27,267 nucleotides of DNA. Source: CAYTGR01 sp964437445 (GTDB lineage Bacteria > Chloroflexota > Anaerolineae > B4-G1 > SLSP01). Below the pieces are notes generated by a model. That model made no database searches. It saw nothing but the letters and a program-made list of their open reading frames with translations, and was not told the origin of the DNA. Of this stretch, positions 16,214 through 23,658 are shown in pieces. How positions within the stretch are numbered: position 1 is the stretch's first letter; the number at the start of each line of letters is the position of its first letter. The stretch lies in contig CAYTGR010000060.1 of the NCBI GenBank assembly GCA_964437445.1, positions 1 to 27,267 of the forward strand, in the 5' to 3' direction. Position numbers and translations under genes: made by a program.

Positions 16214-16240
16214 CCGTCCGGCCCTGGTATAGCCGGACGG
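16214..16240. promoter_or_regulatory. Hairpin in the 5' leader of the Ig-domain lipoprotein gene
   Basis: CCGTCCGGC (16214-16222) and GCCGGACGG (16232-16240) form a 9-bp GC-rich stem with a 9-nt loop, 60 nt before the start codon. It could stabilise or attenuate the mRNA; no U tract follows. Confidence 0.45.
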
Positions 16241-16299
16241 GGATTATGATACCACACTTTTTGAAACAGCAATTGCAAAACGGAAAGGAGAGCTGGAAC

Positions 16300-17973
16300 A
16301 TGAAACGTAACCGTTCCCTATGGCTGGTGGTCGCGCTAGGCCTGTTAATGACTTTGGCCTGTAATATTGGTCAATCTACCCCTGCCCCCACCGAAGTGGC
16401 CCAGACATCCCCCGCTCCCAGCACGACCGAGGCACCTCCGCTGCAAACCACCCAACCTGTCACCCAGCCTCCGGCCGCCACCACTGAGGCCCCGCCGGTC
16501 TCTGGCGCTGGTGGTTGCACCTTGCAGGCCGCTTACGTGACCGACGTGACGATCCCCGACAATACTGTGCTGACGCCGGGGAGCAGCTTCGTCAAGACCT
16601 GGCGTATCCGCAACAGCGGTACCTGCACCTGGGAAGCCGGCACCCAGCTGATCTTCACCTCCGGCGAGCCGCTGGGCGCACCCACCGCAGTGGCCGTCCC
16701 GGCCACCGCCCCGGGAGCCCAGGTGGACATCAGCGTTTCCATGGTCGCGCCGGCCGCGCCCAACACCTATCGCAGCAACTGGCAGCTGCAAGCGCCCGAC
16801 GGCACTCGCTTCGGTGGTATTTTCTACGTGCAGATTGTCATCCCGACCCCGGTGGCACCGCCGGTCAATCTGGTCGGCACGGTGGCCGGCAACTGCGCCA
16901 CGGCCACCTTCACCTGGACCGATGCTCAGGGGGAAGCTTCATACCGGGTGGAAGGGCCGGGGCTGAGCCAAACGCTGGCGGCCGATAGCACGCAGTTCGT
17001 CTGGAACAGCCCGCCGGCCGGCACCCAGACGGTCACGCTGGTCGCGCTCAAGGGCGACGGGTCGGAGATCGGCCGGCTCAGCGCTGCGATCACGGTCGCC
17101 TGTGTCCCCACGCAACCCGACCTGGTGGTAGATTCCATTGCCTTCAGCCGGACGCCGGCCGCTTTCCTGCCGGTCCATATCACCGTCAAGGTGCGCAACG
17201 CGGGCGCGCCGACGGCGGGCAGCTTCCTGCTTCGCTGGTGGGGCGGCAAAAGCTTCAGCAATCCCTCTTGCGAGTGGACCATCAGCAGCCCGCTGGCCAC
17301 CGGAGCCAGCGCCACGCTGGAATGCGATTTTATCTACCAAAGCCCCTACGCATCCATCGCCAGCAAGGCAGAGGTAGACCCAACCAATACCATCGCCGAA
17401 GCCAACGAGACCAACAACGGGTTGGAACAGCCGACGGCGGTGAATAATCCGGCGGTCGTCTTTGATTTTGTGACAAAAGCGCCGAACGCCAAGTGGCAGG
17501 GCGGGCCGCCCCTGGTGGATTTGCCCTGGCCTGGCGGGGAAGGCGATAGTAATGGGTTTGCCCGCTGGGTAAGCAGCGGCAACCTGGAGACCGGGGGGGC
17601 CATCCAGGGACAATGTCTCGAGACGCACCCGCGCTGGGTGGACAACGGCTACATCGCCGGGACGTACACCGAGCTCTACACCAGCGGCTACACCGTCCAA
17701 TCGGGCGACCGTTTCCGGGCTGTGGTCGGGCTGCTGCAAAACGCCAACGCCGGCAGTGTCACCTTCAAGGTGATGCTCCGCACCACCAGCAGCGGCAACT
17801 CCTGGATCGCCCAGGTGGCCGACGCCTACGGGGACGGGTTGAAGACCATTGATGTGGATCTCTCGCCCTACGCCGGTCAGAAAGCCGACGTGATCCTCCA
17901 GGTGGATGCCGGAGCCAATGCCTCTCAGGATTGGGCCTGCTGGCTCCAGGCCGTCATCTATCGTTACCCGTAA
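16300..17973 (+). CDS. Surface lipoprotein with NBR1-like Ig domain, CARDB-type domain and C-terminal sandwich domain
   Basis: I use the ATG at 16300, because GGAAAGGAG (16282-16290) lies upstream and it gives a lipoprotein signal MKRNRSLWLVVALGLLM with lipobox TLAC. The longer frame from 16207 would bury this signal. After a Thr/Pro-rich tether comes an Ig-like domain of the NBR1 type (CTLQAAYVTDVTIPDNT, TWRIRNSGTCTWEAGT, TYRSNWQLQAPDG), then a fibronectin-like stretch, a CARDB-like domain (QPDLVVDSIAFSRTP through EANETNNG) and a C-terminal beta-rich domain with many aromatic residues. Such multi-domain lipoproteins are frequent in Chloroflexota. An envelope adhesion or carbohydrate-binding role is possible; no enzyme motif is seen. 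It ends at a strong terminator. Confidence 0.85.
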   Translation: MKRNRSLWLVVALGLLMTLACNIGQSTPAPTEVAQTSPAPSTTEAPPLQTTQPVTQPPAATTEAPPVSGAGGCTLQAAYVTDVTIPDNTVLTPGSSFVKTWRIRNSGTCTWEAGTQLIFTSGEPLGAPTAVAVPATAPGAQVDISVSMVAPAAPNTYRSNWQLQAPDGTRFGGIFYVQIVIPTPVAPPVNLVGTVAGNCATATFTWTDAQGEASYRVEGPGLSQTLAADSTQFVWNSPPAGTQTVTLVALKGDGSEIGRLSAAITVACVPTQPDLVVDSIAFSRTPAAFLPVHITVKVRNAGAPTAGSFLLRWWGGKSFSNPSCEWTISSPLATGASATLECDFIYQSPYASIASKAEVDPTNTIAEANETNNGLEQPTAVNNPAVVFDFVTKAPNAKWQGGPPLVDLPWPGGEGDSNGFARWVSSGNLETGGAIQGQCLETHPRWVDNGYIAGTYTELYTSGYTVQSGDRFRAVVGLLQNANAGSVTFKVMLRTTSSGNSWIAQVADAYGDGLKTIDVDLSPYAGQKADVILQVDAGANASQDWACWLQAVIYRYP

Positions 17974-17997
17974 AAATCGCTGCGTGCCCGTTAAACC

Positions 17998-18034
17998 AGA
18001 GGGGCGACGCTCTTGAGCAGAGCGTCGCCCCTCT
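17998..18034. terminator. Bidirectional terminator between convergent genes
   Basis: AGAGGGGCGACGCTCT (17998-18013) and AGAGCGTCGCCCCTCT (18019-18034) form a perfect 16-bp stem with a 5-nt loop, followed on the plus strand by TTTAAAT. It serves the lipoprotein gene and possibly the minus-strand gene that ends at 18055. Confidence 0.88.
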
Positions 18035-18054
18035 TTAAATGGAGCGCCGTTGTT

Positions 18055-18921
18055 TCAGGGCGCGGGGGTGACGGTGGGGGTGAGCACAGCCGGCGCGCCC
18101 AGGGTCGGCGTTACCGTTACCGTCGGCGTGAGGAAGCCGGCCGCGGCGGCTCCGGGCACCGTCAGATCCACCACGGCGGACCACAGCGTCTCCAGGTCGG
18201 CGCCCACGCGAAAAGAGCGTTCCGCGATCAACCCATCCAGCTCCACGGCCCGTTGGCGCAACAGGGCGAGGGCGGAGGCCTGATCGGGCAACCACGTGCT
18301 GGCCTGATCCAGATGCGCGACCGCCAGCGCGACCGCCAGGCGCGCGGCACCGGGATTCTCCTCCAACAGCAGCAGGCGCACTTTGAGCAGATCGTGGGCC
18401 GCCTGGAGCAATGCCAGCCGGCCCTCCAGGGCATTCAATTGAGCAGCCGCGCTCTCCCGCCCGGTCTGCCAGCTGGCCGTCTCTTGCCTCAACGTATCAC
18501 GCAACGTGGTCAGCGTCGCCGTTTGCGCTGCCAGATCTTTTTCCAATTGCGCCAGGCGCGTTTCCTGGCCCTCCAGGCGCTGTTTCAAATCCGCCTGGGC
18601 CTGCACCTGGGAGGCGTGCTCCTCTTTCAATTGCGTGACTTGCTCTTCCAGGGCGGTAAGGCGGTCCTGCAATCGCTTGTTCTCCGTCCGAGATTGATCC
18701 TGGGCCTGATTCCACTGCTCCTCCAGCGCCGTGATCCGGGTGCCCTGCTCCTGGACCGGCAGCACCAGCTGCCGGTAAAGCCAGGGGACGCCGTAGAACA
18801 GGCCCAGGCCGATGAGCACGCCCACGACTATCACAAACAGAAGGCGGACCAGGAAACGGAAAAACGCGCCCACCGCCCGCCCAAACGCGCTGCCACTTGA
18901 AGTAGTCTGTGACTGGGACAT
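18055..18921 (-). CDS. Membrane-anchored coiled-coil protein of unknown function
   Basis: A short cytoplasmic start is followed by one hydrophobic segment (about residues 18-46, LVRLLFVIVVGVLIGLGLF). Residues from about 57 to 165 are a long, heptad-rich coiled coil full of Glu, Gln, Leu and Arg. A helical region (about 165-250) and a Thr/Pro/Val tail follow. GGAAGGAG precedes the ATG by about ten bases. It lies 33 bp behind a second membrane coiled-coil gene of the same architecture, so the two are probably co-expressed and may interact through their coiled coils. No catalytic motif is visible. Confidence 0.75.
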   Translation of the reverse strand: MSQSQTTSSGSAFGRAVGAFFRFLVRLLFVIVVGVLIGLGLFYGVPWLYRQLVLPVQEQGTRITALEEQWNQAQDQSRTENKRLQDRLTALEEQVTQLKEEHASQVQAQADLKQRLEGQETRLAQLEKDLAAQTATLTTLRDTLRQETASWQTGRESAAAQLNALEGRLALLQAAHDLLKVRLLLLEENPGAARLAVALAVAHLDQASTWLPDQASALALLRQRAVELDGLIAERSFRVGADLETLWSAVVDLTVPGAAAAGFLTPTVTVTPTLGAPAVLTPTVTPAP

Positions 18922-18954
18922 AGTTCTTAAACTCCTTCCAGATCAATTGGAACT

Positions 18955-19845
18955 TTACGGCGTCGGCACCGGGGTGGGAGTGGGCGAGAGCGGTGCAGAG
19001 GCACTGCCGAGGAACTCGCCCAGCAGCGTATGGAGCTGCTGAAAGAAGGTAATGACCTGATCAGTTTGGGTCCGCACAGCTGCCAGATCATCGGTCAGCC
19101 GCTGAACATCGCCTTCCAGGGCACTTACCTGTTTGCCCATCGCGACCGTCTGCGCGTCCAGAGTTTTGACGGCGGCTTCGGCCTTTTCCATGCGACCGGT
19201 CAACCCCTCCAACGTGTTCAACCGTTGGTGGATTCCACTGACCTCATCCCCCAACGAGGTGAGACCTGAGTTCTGCCGTTCCACAGAAGCCTGCAGCGCC
19301 AGCATAGCCGGGCTACGGCTCACGTCCAGGGAACCATTGATGCCGGAAAGCACCAGCAGCGTGGCCATCATCCCCAACAGCCCGCCCAGCAGCGCCGACC
19401 AGAGCCAGGTCAGACCACCCCGCCGGGGCTGGGGAGCAACCGGAGCGGCGGGTGGCGGTGGTGCCGGTGCCGGCGGCGGCACCGGGGTCGGCCCAGGGGG
19501 CGGGGGGCCCGGCAGGGGTTCCGGGGGGGATACGGTCACCGGTGGCGCGGATGGCGGTGGTAGTTCCGGGGCGGGGGACGGCCCCTCAAGGGGCGGCGCA
19601 GGCGGGAGGGGCTCCGGGGGCGGTTCAGGCAGGAGCTCTTCAACCGGTGGGGGCGGCGGTAAAGGCTCTGGCATGGGTTCAAGCGGGAGCGCTTCAGGCA
19701 CAACCTCGGGAGGTGGCTCCTGAACAGGGATCACCGGCTCCACCGGAGTGCCCTCAACTGGAGGGATTGCAGCTTCAACGGGAGGGCTCACCGGGGATTC
19801 CACAACGGTCTCGGCCGCTTGCTCGGCCTGGGATTCGGCTTCCAT
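18955..19845 (-). CDS. Pro/Glu-rich membrane protein with coiled coil, unknown function
   Basis: The start at 19845 (MEAESQAEQ) has an ideal GGAGGT seven bases upstream; a longer frame from 19878 lacks one. Residues 1-140 are extremely rich in Pro, Glu and Val and likely disordered. A single transmembrane segment follows (LTWLWSALLGGLLGMMATLLVL), then a coiled coil (about 180-275) and a Thr/Pro tail. The layout (cytoplasmic Pro-rich arm, one helix, external coiled coil) mirrors its downstream neighbour. Together they could form a cell-envelope scaffold. The low-complexity arm explains several spurious open frames on the opposite strand. Confidence 0.75.
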   Translation of the reverse strand: MEAESQAEQAAETVVESPVSPPVEAAIPPVEGTPVEPVIPVQEPPPEVVPEALPLEPMPEPLPPPPPVEELLPEPPPEPLPPAPPLEGPSPAPELPPPSAPPVTVSPPEPLPGPPPPGPTPVPPPAPAPPPPAAPVAPQPRRGGLTWLWSALLGGLLGMMATLLVLSGINGSLDVSRSPAMLALQASVERQNSGLTSLGDEVSGIHQRLNTLEGLTGRMEKAEAAVKTLDAQTVAMGKQVSALEGDVQRLTDDLAAVRTQTDQVITFFQQLHTLLGEFLGSASAPLSPTPTPVPTP

Positions 19846-19894
19846 AACACATACCTCCATCCGTGGTGGTGAAACCAATCATCCTAACACCATC

Positions 19895-19900
19895 ATTATA
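19895..19900 (-). promoter_or_regulatory. Extended -10 promoter of the coiled-coil operon
   Basis: Minus-strand TGCTATAAT is an extended -10 element (TATAAT at 19895-19900). No good -35 is seen. It lies about 50 nt before the chosen start codon. Confidence 0.5.
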
Positions 19901-19971
19901 GCACACAGCTATGCAAATTATGCGCTGGTTAAGCAGATTTTTGCTAAAGACGGCCTGGATTTACCGAACAG

Positions 19972-19999
19972 TTGCTACCAGCCTGTCCCGTGGTATACT
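19972..19999 (+). promoter_or_regulatory. Candidate promoter of the Trm112-like operon
   Basis: TTGCTA (19972-19977) and TATACT (19994-19999), 16 nt apart, about 40 nt before the start codon. Confidence 0.5.
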
Positions 20000-20041
20000 G
20001 ACACCATATGGAATTCAAGGATGAACTTCCAGGAGGGGAAA

Positions 20042-20287
20042 ATGGTACAGGCTGAGCTGCTGGAGATTTTACGCTGTCCGTACTGTGTGAGCGGCGAAAC
20101 GCGCCGCAAGGATAAAGAGGACCCCGGCCGGCTGGACCTGGTGCGCGAGGGCGTCTGGTTGGTCTGCCAGGATTGCGGCCGCAAGTATCCCATCCGCGAC
20201 GATATCCCCGTCATGTTGATTGACACAGGGAGCAAATGGATCGAGACTGCCGTAGAGGCACTACCGGTACCCCCGCCGGAGGAGTAG
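20042..20287 (+). CDS. Trm112-family small zinc-ribbon protein
   Basis: An 81-residue protein with CPYC near the start (LLEILRCPYC) and CQDC (GVWLVCQDCGRKYPIRDDIPVML), the pattern of the Trm112/YcaR family. These proteins bind and activate methyltransferases or act as small accessory factors; the partner is not identifiable here. The ATG at 20042 has AGGAGGGG just upstream; the much longer frame in the same register has no such site. The spacing to the next gene is 2 bp, so it heads a small operon. Confidence 0.85.
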   Translation: MVQAELLEILRCPYCVSGETRRKDKEDPGRLDLVREGVWLVCQDCGRKYPIRDDIPVMLIDTGSKWIETAVEALPVPPPEE

Positions 20288-20289
20288 CC

Positions 20290-20526
20290 GTGGCGCACCC
20301 GAACGATTGGCAGGTTCCGGCCCTGAGTGCCGCCGGGATCTGTTTTATTTTGCTGGGACTTTTGGCCCTGGCCCTGCCGGGATCTCAAGAGGGCGTGCTG
20401 ATCTGGCGCCTGGACGGGGGGCACTCAGTCAACTGGATGGACCTGGTCGGCGTTTTCGCCACCGGCCTGGGGGTGATCCTCACCTGGTTGAGCGGGCTAT
20501 TGTGGAAACAACAGACTCGGGTCTGA
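20290..20526 (+). CDS. Small two-helix membrane protein
   Basis: Starting at a GTG two bases after the previous stop, a 78-residue protein with two hydrophobic helices (VPALSAAGICFILLGLLAL and LVGVFATGLGVILTWLSGLLW) joined by a short loop with an Asp/His/Asn-containing turn. No family recognised. It overlaps the next gene by 25 bp. Confidence 0.6.
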   Translation: MAHPNDWQVPALSAAGICFILLGLLALALPGSQEGVLIWRLDGGHSVNWMDLVGVFATGLGVILTWLSGLLWKQQTRV

Positions 20527-20957
20527 CCCGGGCGCCCGGTCTCTATCTGCTGGGATTAGCCCTGGCCCAGACCACGCCTTTGACCATAGGCGCGCTGGGG
20601 ACGTGGGAACTTCCGGCCGGGCTGTACGTTTATGGCGGAAGTGCCTGGGGCCCTGGCGGGCTGGCGGCCCGGGTAGGTCGCCATCTACGGGGCACCGCTT
20701 TTCCTCACTGGCACATTGACGCGCTCCGCGCGGTGACTACCCCCCTGGCGGTCTGGCTGGCCCCCGGAGCGCAGGATGAGTGCGCCCGGGCCCGGCGGCT
20801 GCTGGCCCTGCCGGTGGCGCGGATCGTCATCCCCCGTTTTGGGGCGTCCGATTGCCGCTGCCCGGCCCATCTGGTCACGCTGGGACCACTTCCTGCCGCG
20901 CTGGGGATACTCCAGGGCTGGGCTGAGGCCGACGGCTGGCTCAGCGCACCGGTTTGA
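20502..20957 (+). CDS. DUF123 / GIY-YIG-like nuclease-family protein
   Basis: The frame with a GTG start at 20502 gives a 151-residue protein with the DUF123 pattern: GLYLLGLALA near the start, AGLYVYGGSAWGPGGLAARVGRHLRG (tyrosines and Arg of a GIY-YIG-like fold), HWHIDALRA, and FGASDCRCPAHLV. DUF123 proteins occur alone or fused to endonuclease III and are thought to act on DNA, though their activity is poorly defined. The overlap with the preceding gene implies coupling. The start codon choice is the uncertain part. Confidence 0.8.
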   Translation: METTDSGLTRAPGLYLLGLALAQTTPLTIGALGTWELPAGLYVYGGSAWGPGGLAARVGRHLRGTAFPHWHIDALRAVTTPLAVWLAPGAQDECARARRLLALPVARIVIPRFGASDCRCPAHLVTLGPLPAALGILQGWAEADGWLSAPV

Positions 20958-21007
20958 ACGCGCTGGCGGGCTATCAGCAAGCAAAAAGGCAAGATCTCCC
21001 ATGCAAG

Positions 21008-21045
21008 CCAGATTTAACACCGAGACGCAGAGGGCGCAGAGTTTT
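21008..21045 (+). repeat. Dispersed intergenic repeat, copy 2
   Basis: Begins CCAGATTTAACACCGAGA and continues GCAGAGGGCGCAGAG, matching the minus-strand copy at 12651-12690. The surrounding gap (20958-21178) contains no gene; a small hairpin TGATGGC-GGAGG-GCCATCA lies at 21106-21124. Confidence 0.6.
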
Positions 21046-21137
21046 CTCAGGGCTATCAGTGGATCAGTGGTGTCTGGTGGGCGGCGGGGCTTTCATGGGT
21101 GTGCCTGATGGCGGAGGGCCATCATACGCAACTCTTT

Positions 21138-21179
21138 TGAAAGGTTTCTTCTGAAAGGTCTCTTCTGAAAGGTCTCTTA
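21138..21179 (+). repeat. Three 14-bp tandem repeats ending in the sirtuin start codon
   Basis: TGAAAGGTTTCTTC, TGAAAGGTCTCTTC and TGAAAGGTCTCTTA follow each other without gap. Each carries an AAAGG ribosome-binding core; only the last one is at a suitable distance (6 nt) from the ATG at 21179. Confidence 0.85.
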
Positions 21180-21958
21180 TGGAAGATTGGCAATCACAAG
21201 TATCAGCCGCAGCACACCAGCTGGTCACGGCCCGGCGCGTGGCGATCTTCACCGGGGCAGGGGTTTCCAAGGAAAGCGGGATCGCTACCTTCCGCGAGAG
21301 CGATGGAGCCTGGACCCGGTATGATCCCCGCGTTTACGCAACGCTGGACGGCTTCCACCGCTATCCAGAGCAGGTCTGGCAATGGTACAACTGGCGGCGG
21401 CAGGAGATCCTCAAAGCCGGCCCCAATCCGGCTCACCGGGGCCTGGCCGAGTTGGAGACACTCTTTCCCCAGGTAGTTGTCATCACCCAAAACATTGACG
21501 GCCTGCACCAGCGCGCCGGGAGCACCACCGTGTTGGAATTGCACGGCAGCTTTCAACGTTTCCGCTGCTCCGCCGACTGCCGGGGACATCCGACCCCGTT
21601 GCCGGAGCCGCCGCTGGATCTGCCTGCGCCGCCGCCCTGCCCGTTTTGCGGCGCGCCCACCCGGCCTGACGTCGTCTGGTTCGGCGAGATGTTGCCGACG
21701 GAGGTCTGGGAACAGGCAATGGAAGAAGTCCTTCAGTGTGATGCCATGTTAGTGGTAGGAACTTCGGGGGTTGTGGAACCGGCCGCTTCGCTGCCACGCC
21801 TGGCCCTGCAACAAAGAGCCCTGGTGATAGAGGTCAACCCGGAACCGACGCCCCTGACCGCGCGTGTTCCCTTCCACCTTTCGGGGCCGGCCGGGACCTT
21901 GATCCCGGCTCTGGTCGCCGCAGTACGCCATGAGCAAGCGGGCGCGCCCGGCAGTTGA
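21179..21958 (+). CDS. cobB: NAD-dependent protein deacylase, sirtuin (SIR2/CobB family)
   Basis: Removes acyl groups from lysine using NAD+. Visible: GAGVSKESGIATFRE (26-40), TQNIDGLH (103-110), catalytic His122 in ELHGS, and four zinc cysteines C130, C134, C154 and C157. The pair Y70 and R73 (WYNWRR) corresponds to the Tyr-Arg signature of class III sirtuins such as SIRT5 and CobB, which prefer succinyl, malonyl or glutaryl lysine. Length is normal. The final codons overlap the promoter of the following tRNA gene. Confidence 0.93.
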   Translation: MEDWQSQVSAAAHQLVTARRVAIFTGAGVSKESGIATFRESDGAWTRYDPRVYATLDGFHRYPEQVWQWYNWRRQEILKAGPNPAHRGLAELETLFPQVVVITQNIDGLHQRAGSTTVLELHGSFQRFRCSADCRGHPTPLPEPPLDLPAPPPCPFCGAPTRPDVVWFGEMLPTEVWEQAMEEVLQCDAMLVVGTSGVVEPAASLPRLALQQRALVIEVNPEPTPLTARVPFHLSGPAGTLIPALVAAVRHEQAGAPGS

Positions 21959-21982
21959 CTTCTCCCCTGCTCGTGATATACT
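21955..21982 (+). promoter_or_regulatory. Promoter of tRNA-Lys
   Basis: TTGACT (21955-21960) and TATACT (21977-21982) with a 16-nt spacer; the first base of the tRNA is 10 nt after the -10 element, so the primary transcript would start almost at the mature 5' end. The -35 overlaps the sirtuin stop codon. Confidence 0.75.
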
Positions 21983-21991
21983 CTGCCACGC

Positions 21992-22068
21992 GGGTCGTTA
22001 GCTCAGTCCGGCAGAGCAGGGGCCTTTTAAGCCCAGGGCCACAGGTTCGAATCCTGTACGACCCACCA
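21992..22068 (+). tRNA. tRNA-Lys (anticodon UUU)
   Basis: Acceptor GGGTCGT (21992-21998) pairs with ACGACCC (22058-22064); D-arm GCTC/GAGC; anticodon loop CTTTTAA with anticodon TTT at 22026-22028; T-arm ACAGG-TTCGAAT-CCTGT; discriminator A and an encoded CCA (22066-22068). The outermost pair of the anticodon stem (G with A) is mismatched. Confidence 0.95.
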
Positions 22069-22150
22069 GCACGCGCGGCCTTCCCGGGCCGCCTACCAAC
22101 ATCTGCTTTCAGACGCAACCTCTTGCACCTGCACAGGCTGCGTCGCGGAA

Positions 22151-22172
22151 CCCCCTCCAACAGGGGGCTTTT
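22151..22172 (+). terminator. Terminator behind tRNA-Lys
   Basis: CCCCCT (22151-22156) and AGGGGG (22162-22167) around CCAAC, followed by CTTTT. The stretch between the tRNA and cas2 (22069-22207) contains nothing else I can support. Confidence 0.7.
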
Positions 22173-22207
22173 CCAGCGTCATACGCGGGTTCTCTGTTTA
22201 CCTGACT

Positions 22208-22513
22208 TCAAATAATCCGCAACCCCGGCGCATCCGTCGGTTGACCCGTGCCTAACACCTCGCGCCGGCCCTGACAGGCGCCACACAGCGCGTAAATCCG
22301 CACACTGCCCCCGGCCCCTCCCGTCTCGCCCTCTCGGGGCTTCACCCAGCGCGCCAGCTGCGGTTGCAGCTTCTCCAACTCCTGCGAAGTCAGCCAGACC
22401 TCAAACACGCTGTATTGCACCCGCTCCCCGTACCCCTCCAACAGGTGCATGATCTTCAACCGCCGCTTGTCATCAGGGATGTCGTAACTGATCAGGTAGA
22501 AGGAACGGGACAT
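22208..22513 (-). CDS. cas2: CRISPR-associated Cas2
   Basis: A 101-residue ferredoxin-fold subunit of the Cas1-Cas2 spacer integrase. The start shows the Cas2 pattern YLISYDIPDDKRRLKIMHLL with the conserved Asp11, followed by GERVQYSVFEVWLT; the C-terminal part is slightly Gly-rich (GETGGAGGS) before VRIYALC. It is the last gene of the CRISPR operon, 50 bp behind cas1, with a short heptamer array in the gap. Confidence 0.95.
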   Translation of the reverse strand: MSRSFYLISYDIPDDKRRLKIMHLLEGYGERVQYSVFEVWLTSQELEKLQPQLARWVKPREGETGGAGGSVRIYALCGACQGRREVLGTGQPTDAPGLRII

Positions 22514-22516
22514 AGA

Positions 22517-22544
22517 GCAAATGGCGAATAGCGAATGGCGAATA
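22517..22544 (+). repeat. Heptamer array 1 (4 units) between cas2 and cas1
   Basis: GCAAATG, GCGAATA, GCGAATG and GCGAATA in tandem, same orientation as array 2 and opposite to array 3. Confidence 0.8.
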
Positions 22545-22563
22545 ACGGCTGAATGCTGACGGC

Positions 22564-23583
22564 TTACCGGAAAAATATCGGCCGGTAGTCGGCGCTGCCT
22601 TCGCGCACACAGCGGGCAAACTCGCGCGCCTGCAATTCCAAAAACCGCCAGAGCGGCAGCGTCTCCTCCGTCCGGGGGTGCTTGAGCGGCTTCCCCATCC
22701 GCTCCTCATAAGCCGCCACATACTTCTTCACCGCCTCGCGCTCCATCACCAGCGGACGCTCGTCCGCCTCCGGGTCGCCGGGACGGAAATCGGTCGGCGC
22801 AATGATCCCATGATGGCAGACGTGCAACACCAGCCCCTCAATCACCGGCCGGAACTCCTCCATCAAATCCAACGCCAGGGAGGGGCGGTTATAAGCATCC
22901 TGATGTAGAAAACCCGCGTAAGGGTCTAATCCCACCGCCTGGACGGCGCTCTCGGCGGCATGTGCCAGCAGCGTATAGCCAAACGAAAGCAGCACGTTGA
23001 CCGGGTCGGTCGGCGGCTGGCGGTTGCGGTCGTTAAAACGCCACTCTGGCTCAAAGAGCAGCCGGTAGCCGCTGAAATAACGCGCCGTCGCACTCCCCTC
23101 CACTCCCAGCAGCGCGTTGAGCGTCTGCGTCCGCCCGGCCCGCGTCTCATAAGCGCCCAGGTCGGCCAACACCAACTCCAGCTCGTCGTGCCCGGCCCGT
23201 TGTTGCCGTTGCAGCAGCACCCGCTGGTTCCGCAGTTTCCCGGCTACCACCTGCTGCGCCACCCGGAGCGCAAAGGCCTGCTCCGCCTGGTGACGGTATT
23301 GCGCCCGCCGCAGCACCACATGCGGCGTTGTCTCCCCCACCAAGCGCCCGTAATACTGCCCATCCAGCCCTAGAAAGACCAGATCAATCCCCTCTTTGAG
23401 CAACCGCTTGAGCGCCGGCGTCGTCACCCCCACGTTGCCCAGAATAATCACCTGCTCCACGTGCCCCAGGGGGAACTCCACCACTACCTGCTCTTTGCCG
23501 GCCTCATCCTTCTTGCGGACCTCCAGCCGGCGGTGATCCATGCCGATCTGCGCGCCCTGTTCGGTGATGTAAATGGTGTTCAT
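22564..23583 (-). CDS. cas1: CRISPR-associated Cas1 integrase
   Basis: Integrates new spacers together with Cas2. The start at 23583 (MNTIYITEQGAQIG) is where the family begins; the longer frame from 23637 only adds residues encoded by the heptamer repeat. The likely metal ligands are present: Glu162 (EGSATARYF), His227 (GFLHQDA) and Asp239 (SLALDLMEEFRP). The RNRQPPTDPVNVLLSFGYTLL stretch is typical of Cas1. Length (339) is normal. The start codon lies directly against heptamer array 2, so its mRNA leader consists of these repeats. Confidence 0.95.
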   Translation of the reverse strand: MNTIYITEQGAQIGMDHRRLEVRKKDEAGKEQVVVEFPLGHVEQVIILGNVGVTTPALKRLLKEGIDLVFLGLDGQYYGRLVGETTPHVVLRRAQYRHQAEQAFALRVAQQVVAGKLRNQRVLLQRQQRAGHDELELVLADLGAYETRAGRTQTLNALLGVEGSATARYFSGYRLLFEPEWRFNDRNRQPPTDPVNVLLSFGYTLLAHAAESAVQAVGLDPYAGFLHQDAYNRPSLALDLMEEFRPVIEGLVLHVCHHGIIAPTDFRPGDPEADERPLVMEREAVKKYVAAYEERMGKPLKHPRTEETLPLWRFLELQAREFARCVREGSADYRPIFFR

Positions 23584-23584
23584 A

Positions 23585-23654
23585 GCGAATGGCAAATGGC
23601 GAATGGCAAATGGCGAATAGCAAATGGCGAATAGCAAATGGCAAATGGTGAATG
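23585..23654 (+). repeat. Heptamer array 2 (10 units), between cas1 and the four-helix-bundle gene
   Basis: Ten 7-bp units, GCGAATG, GCAAATG and GCGAATA alternating, ending with GTGAATG. They fill the whole gap from the cas1 start codon to the neighbouring stop codon. The array is in inverted orientation relative to array 3. Confidence 0.9.
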
Positions 23655-23658
23655 GTGA

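Noticed and set aside
19133..19847. Gly/Ser/Ala-rich plus-strand frames
   Set aside because: They are the opposite strand of the Pro/Glu-rich arm of the membrane coiled-coil protein; low-complexity artefacts.
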